DNA of 64,000 nucleotides from Drouetiella hepatica Uher 2000/2452 (GTDB lineage: Bacteria; Cyanobacteriota; Cyanobacteriia; Elainellales; Elainellaceae), in the NCBI GenBank assembly GCA_019359505.1, contig JAHHHD010000018.1, positions 53,091 through 117,090 of the forward strand. The letters are read 5' to 3'. Every line of letters begins with the position of its first letter. Position 1 is the stretch's first letter. A model generated the notes under the pieces. The model searched no databases, was not told the origin of the DNA, and saw nothing but the letters and a program-made list of their open reading frames with translations. Positions 8,967-18,700 of this stretch are shown piece after piece. A program made the position numbers and the translations under genes.

Positions 8967-10151
8967 TCACTCCATCGGTTTTGGCTGTAAAGCCGATCGT
9001 CGTTGCCCCAAATACAGGACTGCAACTAAAGCGACTCCGATCAGGGCAAGTGCTGTGTAGTTAACGACTGTCCACCCCCAATCATTCAGCAACCGACCCG
9101 ATAGAAATGTGGTGAACGCCACAAAGCTAAGCATGAGAAAGTCGTGAGCTGCCTGGGTTTTGGCCCGTTCAGCAGGTGTATAGGTTTGAGTTAGCAATGT
9201 GGTAGAGCCAATAAACATAAAGTTCCAGCCAATCCCCAATAGCAGTAAAGCTCCAAAAAAGTGGGGTGCACTTGTGCCCGCAAGATTGACAGCGATACAT
9301 AGCCCGTTGAGAAAGATACCCGTTGAGATAATGGTTAGCACTCCAAATCGAGCAATCAAATAGCCTGTAAACAGCGATGGAGTAAACATGCCCAATACAT
9401 GCCACTGAATCACTGAAGCAGCGGTGTGAAAAGGATGGTGAACTGCAACCATCGCCAAGGGTGTTGCCGTCATCAACAGCGCCATCACACCATAGCCGAT
9501 CATACTGCCCAGCACTGCGACGATAAACACAGGCTGTTGCATGATTGATCCCAATTCACGTCCATGCTCTTGATATTTTTGCTGTAAAAGCGGTGGCAGA
9601 TTGAGTGCGCTCAAGACTAGCAGCGTCAGAAGCTGGAGAAGGGCGATCGCCACGAAGCCCCCTGCAAAGGTGACTGGCAGCCAGTCCTTTGTCCAGGTAG
9701 CGAGTTCAGGCCCAATCAGGGCAGCTAGGATGCCGCCTGCAATCACGAAAGAAATGGCGCGCGAACGGAACGCTTCTGTTGCTACATCCGCAGCAGTAAA
9801 GCGGTAATAGCCAACAAATCCGTTAGAGATGCCATAGAGGATCGTCGAGAGGCTAAACAGAGCAAAATTTCCCATAAGGACGGCATAGATGCCCAAGCAT
9901 GATCCCATCAGCCCGATTAACGCCCCTGTCATGAAGCCGAGCTTACGTCCTCGCTTCAGAATGAATGCAGCTGGAATAGTAGTCAGCATCGTTGCCAATT
10001 GCAAGAGTGCCAAGGGCAAGGTGGCAAGAGATTTATCTGCGGCAATTGTCGAACCGATCAGTGCCGCAATAGTAAACAGAATGATACTGCCAGCCATGGC
10101 GAGCGCCTGACAAAGGGCAAGCAGGAAAACGATTCTTTTATCAGGATTCAT
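8967..10151 (-). CDS. Major facilitator superfamily transporter
   Basis: 394 residues with about twelve hydrophobic helices, ending in a basic tail (LGQRRSALQPKP). The cytoplasmic loop between helices 2 and 3 carries KRGRKLGF, matching the Gx3(R/K)xGRR/K-type MFS motif. A long central loop (LPPLLQQKYQEHGRELGSI) separates the halves. Overall it resembles the YceL/drug-efflux-like MFS proteins of cyanobacteria. The substrate is unknown. ATG at 10151 is chosen; a TTG at 10163 is the only longer start. Divergent neighbour none; the upstream 180 bp hold no gene. Confidence 0.85.
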   Translation of the reverse strand: MNPDKRIVFLLALCQALAMAGSIILFTIAALIGSTIAADKSLATLPLALLQLATMLTTIPAAFILKRGRKLGFMTGALIGLMGSCLGIYAVLMGNFALFSLSTILYGISNGFVGYYRFTAADVATEAFRSRAISFVIAGGILAALIGPELATWTKDWLPVTFAGGFVAIALLQLLTLLVLSALNLPPLLQQKYQEHGRELGSIMQQPVFIVAVLGSMIGYGVMALLMTATPLAMVAVHHPFHTAASVIQWHVLGMFTPSLFTGYLIARFGVLTIISTGIFLNGLCIAVNLAGTSAPHFFGALLLLGIGWNFMFIGSTTLLTQTYTPAERAKTQAAHDFLMLSFVAFTTFLSGRLLNDWGWTVVNYTALALIGVALVAVLYLGQRRSALQPKPME

Positions 10152-10347
10152 GAGTGGGTGCAATCTAAATTGAAAAGCTTGAGATGCCCGTTATCCTGCC
10201 AGAGTTTACTGGATTCGTACAGGGATAGTTCTCTCTACTTTTACTAGATACAGTTACTAGATACAGTTGCACTTTATTCACTTTCAGAGAGGGGTAGTGG
10301 TATTTAGGTAAGGACTCCCCTCATTTTCAGCCTTTGCAGATTGCACT

Positions 10348-11949
10348 CTAACCAAACTCACTGGGCGGCGAGAGAGGTAGCTCAACGATGAAGCGGTTCT
10401 GTCCAGCAGTGCTTTCAGCCCGAATAGTTCCCCCCAAGTAGGCAGACTGTTTTTTGATCAAGGCTAAGCCTAATCCGGTTCCGCCATGCTTCCAGCGATC
10501 GCTCGTCGGCATTCGATAGAACTTGTCAAAAATGCGCGTTAGCTCATCAGCCGGAATTTCGTTTCCACTGTTGCAAACCACGATCTGCATCCGATTTTCA
10601 GGCTGAAGGTGAACAGTCACTGCAATTTCTCCACCCGAAGGCGTGTATTTACAGGCATTCGTCAGTAATTCTGTGAGAATGTGGGTCAGAATCGATCGAT
10701 CAGAAACCAGCACTGGAAGATCCGCTGGCGTAACGACTGGCGTAACGACCCGTAACTGTTGCTGACGGCTTTGAGCACGTTCCTGAAAAGTAGCGACGAC
10801 TTGAAAAACCCACTCGCTGAGGGGAATAGAGACCCATTCCACTAGATGCTCGCCTGCCTCAAGCTGCAATAGTTCTAGCAAGTTGTTGACCAAAGCCAAT
10901 TCCTGATTGCACTGGTCGCGCAGGATATTCATGTAGCGAGTCAGGCGATTGGGTTCAGGATTCGTTTCTGTGTCGAGTCCGCCTTGCTGTTGATCGAGCG
11001 TCACTTCTAACATCCGAATCGCCATTTTGATATTGTTTAACGGCGATCGCAGTTCATGGGAAACCGTACTCAGAAAATCATCTTTAAGTTGGTTTAGACG
11101 CTGAAGTTCTTCCTTTTGCAGCATCACAAGTTGGGCATATTCAAGCGTCTGATTATACGCTTCCTGGAGGCTGCGTTGGGTATCATCTCGAAAAATCAAC
11201 ACGGCTCCAGTGGTCAATCCTTTAGAGTTCTGGATGGGCGCAATACTCTCTGTAATGGGCAGGGATGTCCCCGCTTTGGTGATCAGCAGGACGCGATCGC
11301 CTAGGGAAATGATGGCGTTTTGCTGAACGGCAGTCACAGCCACATTGCCGATCGGCAGATGGGTCTCTTCATCTACCACATTGAACACTTCGGTCAATTC
11401 CCGATCGATCGCTTCCGCTTGCTGCCAACCCGTCAGCAACTCGGCGGCGCGGTTGAGAGACAGAATTTGACCTTGGGTATTGGTGACAATCATGCCATCA
11501 CCGATACTTCTGAAGGCGGTCGTCATCATCTCATCGCGTTTGTAGCGGCTCAGCGCAGTTTCGATCGCTACATACAGTTCCTTGCCTTTGACGGGCTTGA
11601 GGATGTAGCCAAAGGGAAAGGTGACTTTTGCCCGATCTAGGGTGCTTTTGTCAGAATGTCCGGTCACGTAAATTACAGGGATTTGCAGTTGGTTCCAGAT
11701 CTGTTCTGCCGCCTGAATTCCGTCCATTTCGCCTCTTAGCTGAATATCCATCAGCACCAAGTCTGGGCGTAGTTCCGCCGCTTTTTCAACGGCTTCCACC
11801 GCCGAGCTAGCGATATCTGCAACGCCATAGCCTAAAGTCTCCAGATTTTCCTGTAAATTGGCAGCAATGACGTACTCATCCTCAGCAATCAGAATTTGAA
11901 TCGTTTCGGAGGGGATGGTGCCTGAAAAGTCTGTGCTAATTGCGTTCAC
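10348..11949 (-). CDS. Receiver-PAS-histidine kinase (hybrid sensor)
   Basis: 533 residues, cytoplasmic. Domain order: a receiver at about 18-135 with phosphoacceptor Asp68 in LVLMDIQLRG and the conserved Thr and Lys in YVTGHSD and ILKPVKG; a PAS domain at about 145-255; HisKA with the phosphorylated His in STVSHELRSPLNN (near 300); and HATPase_c to the end (NACKYTPSGG, GGTGLGLALIKK). Its GTG start overlaps the stop of the ethylene-receptor-like kinase by one base (TAGTG), so the two are translationally coupled. The receiver is at the N-terminus, so it probably accepts phosphate from a partner kinase, most simply the upstream one (inference). Confidence 0.93.
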   Translation of the reverse strand: MNAISTDFSGTIPSETIQILIAEDEYVIAANLQENLETLGYGVADIASSAVEAVEKAAELRPDLVLMDIQLRGEMDGIQAAEQIWNQLQIPVIYVTGHSDKSTLDRAKVTFPFGYILKPVKGKELYVAIETALSRYKRDEMMTTAFRSIGDGMIVTNTQGQILSLNRAAELLTGWQQAEAIDRELTEVFNVVDEETHLPIGNVAVTAVQQNAIISLGDRVLLITKAGTSLPITESIAPIQNSKGLTTGAVLIFRDDTQRSLQEAYNQTLEYAQLVMLQKEELQRLNQLKDDFLSTVSHELRSPLNNIKMAIRMLEVTLDQQQGGLDTETNPEPNRLTRYMNILRDQCNQELALVNNLLELLQLEAGEHLVEWVSIPLSEWVFQVVATFQERAQSRQQQLRVVTPVVTPADLPVLVSDRSILTHILTELLTNACKYTPSGGEIAVTVHLQPENRMQIVVCNSGNEIPADELTRIFDKFYRMPTSDRWKHGGTGLGLALIKKQSAYLGGTIRAESTAGQNRFIVELPLSPPSEFG

Positions 11950-14849
11950 TATTTACCTCTTGCAAATCTTAGTGTAACCGTAGTTCCCGAACCACCACTA
12001 ATCTCTAATGTGCCCTGAATCTGCTTTACCAAGCCTCGAATTAAAGACATTCCGAGAGTTTTTGTTTGCTTGAGGTTGAAGCCTGAAGGGAGACCAATTC
12101 CATTATCTCGCACCGTTAGGGATATCAATTGATCCTCATGTTGACGAAATGTAACGTGGATTTCACCCTGAGCCTTGGGGAAGGCATACTTCAGGGCATT
12201 GGACACCAGTTCATTGATGATTAAGCCACAGGGAATCGCGGTGTCAATATCGAGCGGAATGTCATCAATTTGAGTGATTAGCTTAATCTGGCTGGAATGC
12301 GTGTTGTAAGAGTCAAACAGGTGGGCAGTCAGATCGGCAATATATTGAGCAAAGTCAATATTTGCCAGATCTTTAGAGCCATAAAGCTTTTCGTGCACTA
12401 GGGCGATCGAGGCAATCCGGTTCTGGCTTTCTTTCAGAGTTTCGACCACTTGAGGATGGGGCGATCGCCGCGCCTGCATTTGCAGCAGTCCATCCACCAC
12501 ACCCAGATTATTCTTCACCCGGTGATGAATTTCTTTGAGCAGCACTTCTTTTTCTTTCAGAGAGGCTTGAACCATACTTTCTGCCTGCTTGCGCTCGGTA
12601 ATGTCCTGTTGCACCACAACAAAGACGGCACCGTGATTGGGATGCTCAAAGACAGTGGCGGTGGCTTGACACCAGAAGGAAGTTCCATCTTTTCTGACAT
12701 TGCGAATTTCATAGATGGCTTCGCCCTGAGCCAGAATGACTTTGGCGAGTTTTTCATAAAGCGCTGTGGTGTGGGTGTTTTTGTCTTCGTAATTGACGAT
12801 CGCCACATGTTGACCGATGAGTTCGTCAGTCTCATAACCAAACATCCGCTCAAATTTGGGATTGGTGTAAACAAACAGCCCATCGCTTACTTTGACCATG
12901 CAAACACCCTCAGCCATGTTCCTGACTATGATGCTTTGCAGCTCTATCTCCACTTCTGCCCGACGGCGATCGGTGATATCGCGCACCATAATCAATACTT
13001 CTTGCTCGCTAATGGGTGAAATTCGAGCTTCCTCGCAGTAAACTTCTCCTTCAACTGCAAACTCATAGTCATAAATTTGCAGTTTTCTGGTTTCTAGTGC
13101 GCGTTCGACGTAACCCATGCGCTCTTGAGCTTTGTCGAATGGCAGAACGTCATAAATATTCACCCCTGGCACCATATCTCCTACACAGAGTCCTGGGACG
13201 TGGTTTGTGTTGATCAGATGCAGATAGTTGCCGTCTCGATTTAGCTGAAACAGAAAATCTGGAATGGCGCTGATAATGGCTCGATTGGTCGCTTCGCTGT
13301 AGCGTAAGGCTGCTTCAGTCCGTTTGCGATCGCTGATATCGCGTCCTTCAGGAATGAGTAGCACCACCTGACCTGCCTCATCTCGGATGGGTTTCAACGA
13401 AAAATCGATGGTAATAACCGTATCTCCTATCCCTAACACATCCACTTCATAGCGAATAAATTGTCCGGTTGCAGCTTGGGCGATCGCGTCTTGAAGCTGG
13501 GCTTGCGTGGCGGCTGAAATTGTCCACCAGCGGATTTCCCAAAACGGTCGGCCGACCACATCTTCAGGCATTAATCCAGCGAACTCCAGCGCCGCCTGAT
13601 TGGCTTCTAGGAGAATGCCTTCAGGGGTGAGCAGTCCCATAAATTGGAACATAGTGTTGAAGATGGCTCGAAAGCGATGATCGCTCTCTCTTAAGGCTTC
13701 TTCAGCCTGTTTGCGATCGCTAATATCGATTAGCAAGCCATCCCAAACTAATCCATCCGAGGTAGTTTGCGGCCGAGAATTCCCTTGAATCCATTTGAGC
13801 TGTCCCGATGGAGTAGTCAATTGACCTTCCCAGTGCCAATGGGCACGGTTCTGAACGGCAGTGGCAACAGAGGTTTGCAAAGATAATAGATCCTCTGGAT
13901 GGATCAAAGTCCAGACAGAGTTTGCATTTTGGAGAATTTGATCGGGTTCTAGCTCCAGTAACTCGTAAGCTCCAAGACTGACATAGGTAAACTTCCCAGC
14001 CCCATCTTCGCCAGGGAAGTATCGATAAATCATTCCTGCCATATTCGTCACGATAGACTGGAAACGAGCTTCGCTTTCCTGGAGCGCCGCTTCAGCCTGT
14101 TTGCGAGGGGTAATGTCATGGGCAATCTTCGCTGCACCTATGACCCGTCCGGCTGCATCTTTAATCGGCGAAATTGTTGCCGCAATATCAATACGCTGTC
14201 CATCTTTTCGTACCCGCACGGCTTCATAACTTTCGATGGTTTCGCCCTGTTTGATCTGCTCTAAAACTTGCGACAATTCATCTACATGGTCTGGCGGAAA
14301 GAGGATAGCGATCGGTTGTCCGATTGCCTCCGCTGCGGTGTAGCCAAAAAGCCTCTCAGCACTCGCATTCCAGCTTGTAATCACACCTTCTAAAGACTTG
14401 CCGATAATGGCATCACCCGATGATTCTACGATCGCTGCCAATCGAGATAATGACTGGTTTGCGGCTTCTAGCTGCGCTGGACTGGGCAACGCCAGCGCTT
14501 TGGGCACAATCAGTACCAGCACCACTGCTGTTGCCAGCGAAATTGCCGCTGTGATCAGCTTCACGACACCAGACAGCCAGTAGGTCGGATACCATAGCGT
14601 CCAGATCTCCAGCAGATGCGTGGTGCCACAGGCAACAATGAAGGCGCTAAACAGCAGAAAAACCCAGGTAAAGGGAAGATCTTGCCGTCTACGGACAAAA
14701 TAAAATAGCGTTAGCGGAATGGAGTAGTAGGCAAGACCAATCAGCCCATCAGACAGAATATGCAGTCCCACAAGCTCTGGCTTCCAGAGGTAGCAATGCC
14801 CGTGGGGAATAAACAACGTCGATCCCAAGAGTGTCGTCTGATTTAGCAT
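11949..14849 (-). CDS. Ethylene-receptor-like multi-PAS sensor histidine kinase
   Basis: 966 residues. The N-terminus (about 25-130) has three membrane helices matching the plant ETR1 ethylene-binding domain, with the key residues in register: Asp34 and Tyr41 in SDGLIGLAYYSIP, and Ile71, Cys74 and His78 in AFIVACGTTHLLEIW. In ETR1 the Cys and His bind the Cu(I) cofactor. About five PAS/PAC domains follow (roughly 140-760), then a HisKA_2 dimerisation domain (KEIHHRVKNNLGVVDGLLQM) and HATPase_c (INELVSNALKYAFP, RDNGIGLPSG). This resembles Synechocystis Slr1212 (SynEtr1) in its sensor domain. The downstream hybrid kinase is coupled by a one-base overlap. Ethylene binding is strongly implied by residues but not shown; output unknown. 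Confidence 0.92.
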   Translation of the reverse strand: MLNQTTLLGSTLFIPHGHCYLWKPELVGLHILSDGLIGLAYYSIPLTLFYFVRRRQDLPFTWVFLLFSAFIVACGTTHLLEIWTLWYPTYWLSGVVKLITAAISLATAVVLVLIVPKALALPSPAQLEAANQSLSRLAAIVESSGDAIIGKSLEGVITSWNASAERLFGYTAAEAIGQPIAILFPPDHVDELSQVLEQIKQGETIESYEAVRVRKDGQRIDIAATISPIKDAAGRVIGAAKIAHDITPRKQAEAALQESEARFQSIVTNMAGMIYRYFPGEDGAGKFTYVSLGAYELLELEPDQILQNANSVWTLIHPEDLLSLQTSVATAVQNRAHWHWEGQLTTPSGQLKWIQGNSRPQTTSDGLVWDGLLIDISDRKQAEEALRESDHRFRAIFNTMFQFMGLLTPEGILLEANQAALEFAGLMPEDVVGRPFWEIRWWTISAATQAQLQDAIAQAATGQFIRYEVDVLGIGDTVITIDFSLKPIRDEAGQVVLLIPEGRDISDRKRTEAALRYSEATNRAIISAIPDFLFQLNRDGNYLHLINTNHVPGLCVGDMVPGVNIYDVLPFDKAQERMGYVERALETRKLQIYDYEFAVEGEVYCEEARISPISEQEVLIMVRDITDRRRAEVEIELQSIIVRNMAEGVCMVKVSDGLFVYTNPKFERMFGYETDELIGQHVAIVNYEDKNTHTTALYEKLAKVILAQGEAIYEIRNVRKDGTSFWCQATATVFEHPNHGAVFVVVQQDITERKQAESMVQASLKEKEVLLKEIHHRVKNNLGVVDGLLQMQARRSPHPQVVETLKESQNRIASIALVHEKLYGSKDLANIDFAQYIADLTAHLFDSYNTHSSQIKLITQIDDIPLDIDTAIPCGLIINELVSNALKYAFPKAQGEIHVTFRQHEDQLISLTVRDNGIGLPSGFNLKQTKTLGMSLIRGLVKQIQGTLEISGGSGTTVTLRFARGK

Positions 14850-14870
14850 AATTCTGTCCTAGCTGACGGG

Positions 14871-14974
14871 TATAGCACTATGTAATCGAGTTAGGACAAG
14901 TTATTTTTTGAGAGCTGCGCGGAGCGCAGCTCTCAAAAAATAACTTATTGGATCTAAGCGCTTAGCGCCATAAC
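14871..14974. repeat. Palindromic element family B, copy 2
   Basis: Contains a perfect 23-bp hairpin (14898-14920 pairing with 14924-14946) with a GGA loop and apex GCGC-GGA-GCGC. Flanks TATAGCACTA and TTGGATCTAAGCG match the copy at 6991. It lies immediately upstream of the receptor kinase start. The gene-free stretch 14850-15414 otherwise shows only a weak hairpin (GGTAAG/CTTACC near 15270-15293), possibly the terminator of the gene ending at 15415. Confidence 0.75.
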
Positions 14975-15414
14975 AGCACTATCACTTTTGTACCCTCAAA
15001 ATAAGATTTCAGCGGGTTGATGCCAAATTTATGAGAGGCTGCACATTATCGATCGTAGTCAGCACGATGGCTACCCTACGTTTTATGTCGCTTTACACCA
15101 ATAAATTGGTATAAGTTCTTGTCACTTTATCCAGAGCTTCTGCCCTTTGGCTGGGGTTCTTTGGCTGGGGTTTCTGAAGCGACTGGTTCACTGTTTCTGA
15201 GCAGAGGTAGCTCATCATAGCTTCACCATCCTCTGCCCAATGTAAATGATTAGCAAGCATAAAAAAGCGGGGTAAGCATTACTACTTACCTCGCCATCCA
15301 AGGAGCTATCTCATCAACTCAAATCTTTTGACTCATGCTTCAAGCAAAGATCGATCGGAGATATTTCTCCTAACGACGATACTTGAGGCTAAGGGTTCCA
15401 ATATTCAGCCAAAG

Positions 15415-15954
15415 CTAGTTATTCCAAGCGTCAGCAGAAACATCGCTACTCGCTGAAGTGCTGCTATCCGAAGTTTCTGGGGCAGGGCTATCAACAGAGG
15501 GCTTAGAGTCATCTACTGAATGCAACTCAGCCAAGTTGATCTTGACCACTTTGTTAAGAACTTCAGTCACCTTTGGCAATGTTAAGTTGAGAATACCATC
15601 TTTGTACTCAGCTTGCACCCGATCGTTCTGAACGGCAGCAGGTAAAGACACTACGCGATGAAACTTGCCATAGCGAAATTCCGATCGATACTGTCCATTT
15701 TCCTGATTTTGCGGTTCATAACGGTGCTCACCTGAGATGGAAACCGCTGCCTTCGTCACTTCTACGTTGACATCTTTAGCATCTACGCCTGGGATCTGAG
15801 CGCGTAATACGAAGGTATCGCCAGTATCCTTAAGCTCGATCGCTGGAGTCCATGTGGGGCGATCGCTATTCTCGACTAAATCATCAAACAGGCGATCGAC
15901 TTGTTGACGTAGGGTTTCCATTTCACGCCAGGGTTGCCAGTAACGAATAATCAT
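15415..15954 (-). CDS. Small heat-shock protein (Hsp20/alpha-crystallin)
   Basis: ATP-independent holdase that traps unfolding proteins. 179 residues from the ATG preceded by AAGGGAGAGACGCA; the open frame extends 38 codons further but without support. The N-terminal arm (REMETLRQQVDRLFDDL) precedes the alpha-crystallin domain at about 45-135: PAIELKDTGDTFVLRAQIPG, then VSISGEHRYE, and DGILNLTLPK with the conserved (V/I)L(N/T)(L)xLPK element. The Ser/Asp-rich tail is probably disordered. Single gene. No CIRCE palindrome was found upstream. The 570-bp stretch 15955-16524 contains no other gene or repeat that I can support. Confidence 0.93.
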   Translation of the reverse strand: MIIRYWQPWREMETLRQQVDRLFDDLVENSDRPTWTPAIELKDTGDTFVLRAQIPGVDAKDVNVEVTKAAVSISGEHRYEPQNQENGQYRSEFRYGKFHRVVSLPAAVQNDRVQAEYKDGILNLTLPKVTEVLNKVVKINLAELHSVDDSKPSVDSPAPETSDSSTSASSDVSADAWNN

Positions 15955-16524
15955 TGCGTCTCTCCCTTTCGACTGTTGTCTGTGGTTCATGTTCATGTTT
16001 TTATGGTGCCGCAGCCATAGCAGAGAGACAGTGAGGGGAACTGTACCTCTTTTGGTGAGGTTTCCCAACCCGTGCCGTTTTGGGTCTTAGACTTTAGATT
16101 TGAACGACGACTCTTTCACATCATTACTTCAGAAAATGTTGCTCAGGAGGAGAGATCGCCCGATCGATTCAGACTGAAGGTGGAGGCAGAGTAGTGATGA
16201 CTTTACCTAGAATATGCAGATAAGTTGATTTAGCAAGCTGCATCTACCTCTTCACCCCAACAGCTCGACCCTGTTGAAAGTTCCAGCCTATTTGAAGAGA
16301 GTCGAATCTTTTTCTGGAATCTCACCTGCGTTCAGTGTAGTTACATAAAGCCAAGGGAAGAATAAACTGGCTTCCCCTTATCGATTGAGTTTCATCAATT
16401 GAAACGGCATGTAACGGTCTTTGTGAAGTCTTTTAAGCAGATGTGCTAGGGGATACAGTCTCCCCAGTAAAGTGAACTTATTCACTTGTTTTAGTTGTTT
16501 CTGATACCAACGGAGGAAACTGCG

Positions 16525-17094
16525 GTGCTTCATCCATCTATCAACCCTTCCAGAGCCTCGCACACCCCAGCAGGGCGATTCAAACAATCAGCAGCGCAGC
16601 TAATCAAGCGATCGGTGGCTAGTTTAGTTTTGGGCGCAGGATTTGCGATCGCCGGGTTGAGCGCCTTTCCTGCCAACGCTAATACTCCGGCAACTCAAGA
16701 CGGAGCAGTCCCCCTCCAGTCTTCTCATGCTCTTGCAGATGGTACATATTTGTATGGTCAGGCGCAAGCTACTGAGCAGCTCGGCTCGGCATACATGGTA
16801 TTTGAAGTGAACCAAGGCAAGCTGCTGGGTGCTTTCTACATGCCTCGCTCTTCGTTCGACTGTTTCTATGGCAACTTGGAAGCCGATCGCATGGCGCTGA
16901 CGGTAGTAGATAGCTATGCGCAAAGTCCGCACCCTTACGCTGTGGCGTTAGAATCTGGCGAGCCGATTGCTATGGCGGGTGGCGAGATCGCATCTCCCGT
17001 TACCCTAGAGGGATTTCATCGGCTAGAAAACCTTAGCAGTAACGATCAACGCATTCTGTCTACCTGTAAGGCAAATTATCAAAACCGTATTTAG
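16525..17094 (+). CDS. Conserved exported protein, function unknown
   Basis: 189 residues starting at a GTG preceded by CGGAGGAAACTGCG, the best ribosome-binding site in the region; a longer reading from TTG 16495 is less likely. A hydrophobic segment, SVASLVLGAGFAIAGLSAFP, followed by ANANT resembles a signal peptide cut after an A-x-A motif, so the mature part (about 130 residues) is probably periplasmic. The mature region contains ADGTYLYGQA and FYMPRSSFDCFYGN, with two Cys that could form a disulfide. I recognise the style as a cyanobacterial exported protein but no named family. A hairpin at 17136-17168 follows. Confidence 0.72.
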   Translation: MLHPSINPSRASHTPAGRFKQSAAQLIKRSVASLVLGAGFAIAGLSAFPANANTPATQDGAVPLQSSHALADGTYLYGQAQATEQLGSAYMVFEVNQGKLLGAFYMPRSSFDCFYGNLEADRMALTVVDSYAQSPHPYAVALESGEPIAMAGGEIASPVTLEGFHRLENLSSNDQRILSTCKANYQNRI

Positions 17095-17135
17095 CAGCGT
17101 GATTTAACTTCTAGCGCCTCGCTTGTGAGCGAGTG

Positions 17136-17168
17136 GAGAATGCCGTACTCAGAGAGTGCGGCATTCTC
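17136..17168 (+). terminator. Hairpin terminator after the exported protein gene
   Basis: Stem GAGAATGCCG-T-ACT / AGT-G-CGGCATTCTC with a five-base loop. A T-run is not obvious, so a role in RNA stability is an alternative. Confidence 0.5.
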
Positions 17169-17230
17169 AGTGTCTAAAGGGTTGAGCCATTGTCTAAGAT
17201 TGAGAGGCTAAGATCGAGAAGCTGCTTGGG

Positions 17231-17695
17231 ATGTGGAGAATAGGCAAGAGTGTGGAGAATAGGGTGAGCAATTGTGTACAGGTTGTTTCGTTCTCAGAGG
17301 CAAAGGCGGCTATCCAGACAATTCGCCATCAGGTATTTCAGCAGGAGCAAAACGTTGAACCAGACTTGGACTTTGACGGGCTAGATGATATCGTGCCTCA
17401 TCTCATTGCCTATTACCAGAATGAACCCGTGGGGACAGCTCGGATTCGTAGCCTTGAGCTCCACAAAGTCAAGCTAGAGCGAATGGCGGTTCTGTCAGCT
17501 TACCGAGGTCAGGGGATTGGCAAAGCGCTAGTACAGGCCGCGATCGCTTTTGCCAAAGCTCAAAACATTTCTGAGATTCACTTAAACGCCCAAGTCCATG
17601 CTAAGGAGTTCTATAGAAAGCTGGGATTTGAACCCTATGGTGAAGAATTTGACGAAGCTGGGATAACTCATGTAGCAATGAAAAAAGTGAATTGA
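17231..17695 (+). CDS. GNAT-family N-acetyltransferase
   Basis: 154 residues. The GNAT fold is shown by VGTARIR (motif C/D strand), the acetyl-CoA pyrophosphate loop YRGQGIGKALVQAAI (motif A), and NAQVHAKEFYRKLGFEPYGEEF (motif B). The C-terminal EAGITHVAMKK closes the fold as in ElaA/YitI-type acetyltransferases. Substrate unknown. The ATG at 17231 is used; an in-frame GTG at 17264 would remove a Trp/Arg-rich tail and cannot be excluded. No operon partner. Confidence 0.88.
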   Translation: MWRIGKSVENRVSNCVQVVSFSEAKAAIQTIRHQVFQQEQNVEPDLDFDGLDDIVPHLIAYYQNEPVGTARIRSLELHKVKLERMAVLSAYRGQGIGKALVQAAIAFAKAQNISEIHLNAQVHAKEFYRKLGFEPYGEEFDEAGITHVAMKKVN

Positions 17696-18213
17696 AGCTT
17701 GTGAAAATTAGAAGTGTTAGAAAACTTTATTTGACTTAGCAAAACTTGTTTTTAATTGTTCAAAAGTAATCTTAAACACTTAAATAAAAGCATTTCAAAA
17801 CAATTGTTAAAAATGAATTTTCTCTGATCGCTAGTAATTTTTTGTTTTCTAAACTGTGAACATTGAAACAGTTATTTAGGGATCAAGTTGGAGAATCGAG
17901 CTACAGAGATTTACCTATGGAGATCAATCCTTGGATGGATAAAAGTCTATTTGTACTGTTTTAGGATTATTTTAGGATTGAGAGGAGATAAGGAAAACTG
18001 CGGCTTCCGCTGTTTTAAAAAGTTTAGATTTACAGGTGCAATTTTGAATCATTCATAACCTTGATGCAAATATAATTCTCTGGATTTACAACAGATTTGC
18101 AATTTTGGCTCTGTGGTCGGACTCCTCAAACCTCATTTCCGACGCATAATTTTTGTTGTTTAAATACTCTACTCGCAAAACTTTTTCATAATTTATTTGG
18201 TGCAACAAAGCAT
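17696..18213. other. AT-rich gene-free stretch
   Basis: About 500 bp of markedly AT-rich sequence with many A/T runs and no supportable gene, hairpin or repeat. It may contain the promoter of the small zinc-ribbon gene that follows. Confidence 0.5.
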
Positions 18214-18399
18214 ATGAATACTCTAGATGTCTGTCCCTGCTGTTCTGATATGCTGCTTCGTCACGCGCGCCATGGACATATTTACTGGTTTTGCTCTCAT
18301 TGCCATCGAGAGATGCCTAACTTGAGATCGGCGATCGCTCATGCCCGCTCTAAAGCCAAACAGCTAGACAGTTTGACAGAATTACTCGATCGGGTATGA
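18214..18399 (+). CDS. Small zinc-ribbon protein
   Basis: 61 residues. Two Cys pairs, CPCC near the N-terminus and CSHC about 20 residues later, form a likely zinc ribbon. A basic helical tail (HARSKAKQLDSLTELLDRV) follows. The ATG at 18214 is chosen because the reading further upstream runs through the AT-rich non-coding stretch. Small proteins of this form are common in cyanobacteria, but I cannot give a function. A strong terminator lies 75 bp downstream. Confidence 0.68.
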   Translation: MNTLDVCPCCSDMLLRHARHGHIYWFCSHCHREMPNLRSAIAHARSKAKQLDSLTELLDRV

Positions 18400-18473
18400 C
18401 CTTAAATGGGATGGAATTAGATCGCGTGTCAGCGAATTCTGGTTCATTCTTCCCACGCAAGCGCTACAAAATC

Positions 18474-18508
18474 AAAAAAAATCCTCCTAAACTAGGGGGA
18501 TTTTTTTT
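18474..18508 (+). terminator. Rho-independent terminator
   Basis: Hairpin ATCCTCC / GGGGGAT with flanking A8 and T8 runs, the canonical form. It ends the transcript of the zinc-ribbon gene. Confidence 0.88.
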
Positions 18509-18537
18509 GATTGAGCTATCTTTGTACTCGTAGGATA

Positions 18538-18634
18538 TTTATAGCAACCGCCAAGGCGGCTAGGACAGGGACATTTATGGTGGGGCGCTTCGCGCCCCAC
18601 CATAAATGTCCTAAGCAAACTGGTGACAGCTACA
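18538..18634. repeat. Palindromic element family A, copy 2
   Basis: Ends TATAGCAACCGCC and GGTGACAGCTACA. The central arms TTTATGGTGGGGCGC and GCGCCCCACCATAAA are perfectly complementary around a TTC loop. Compared with copy 1, the arm change (AGGG to ATGG) is matched by the complementary change on the other arm. Confidence 0.87.
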
Positions 18635-18700
18635 TAACATTGCCTAGGTCGGTAATATTATGGACTTGCTGCTTATTTTTGGGTAGTCCTTGAGGGGTAA

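Noticed and set aside
15955..16100. CIRCE/HrcA site upstream of the Hsp20 gene
   Set aside because: No TTAGCACTC-N9-GAGTGCTAA-like dyad could be found.
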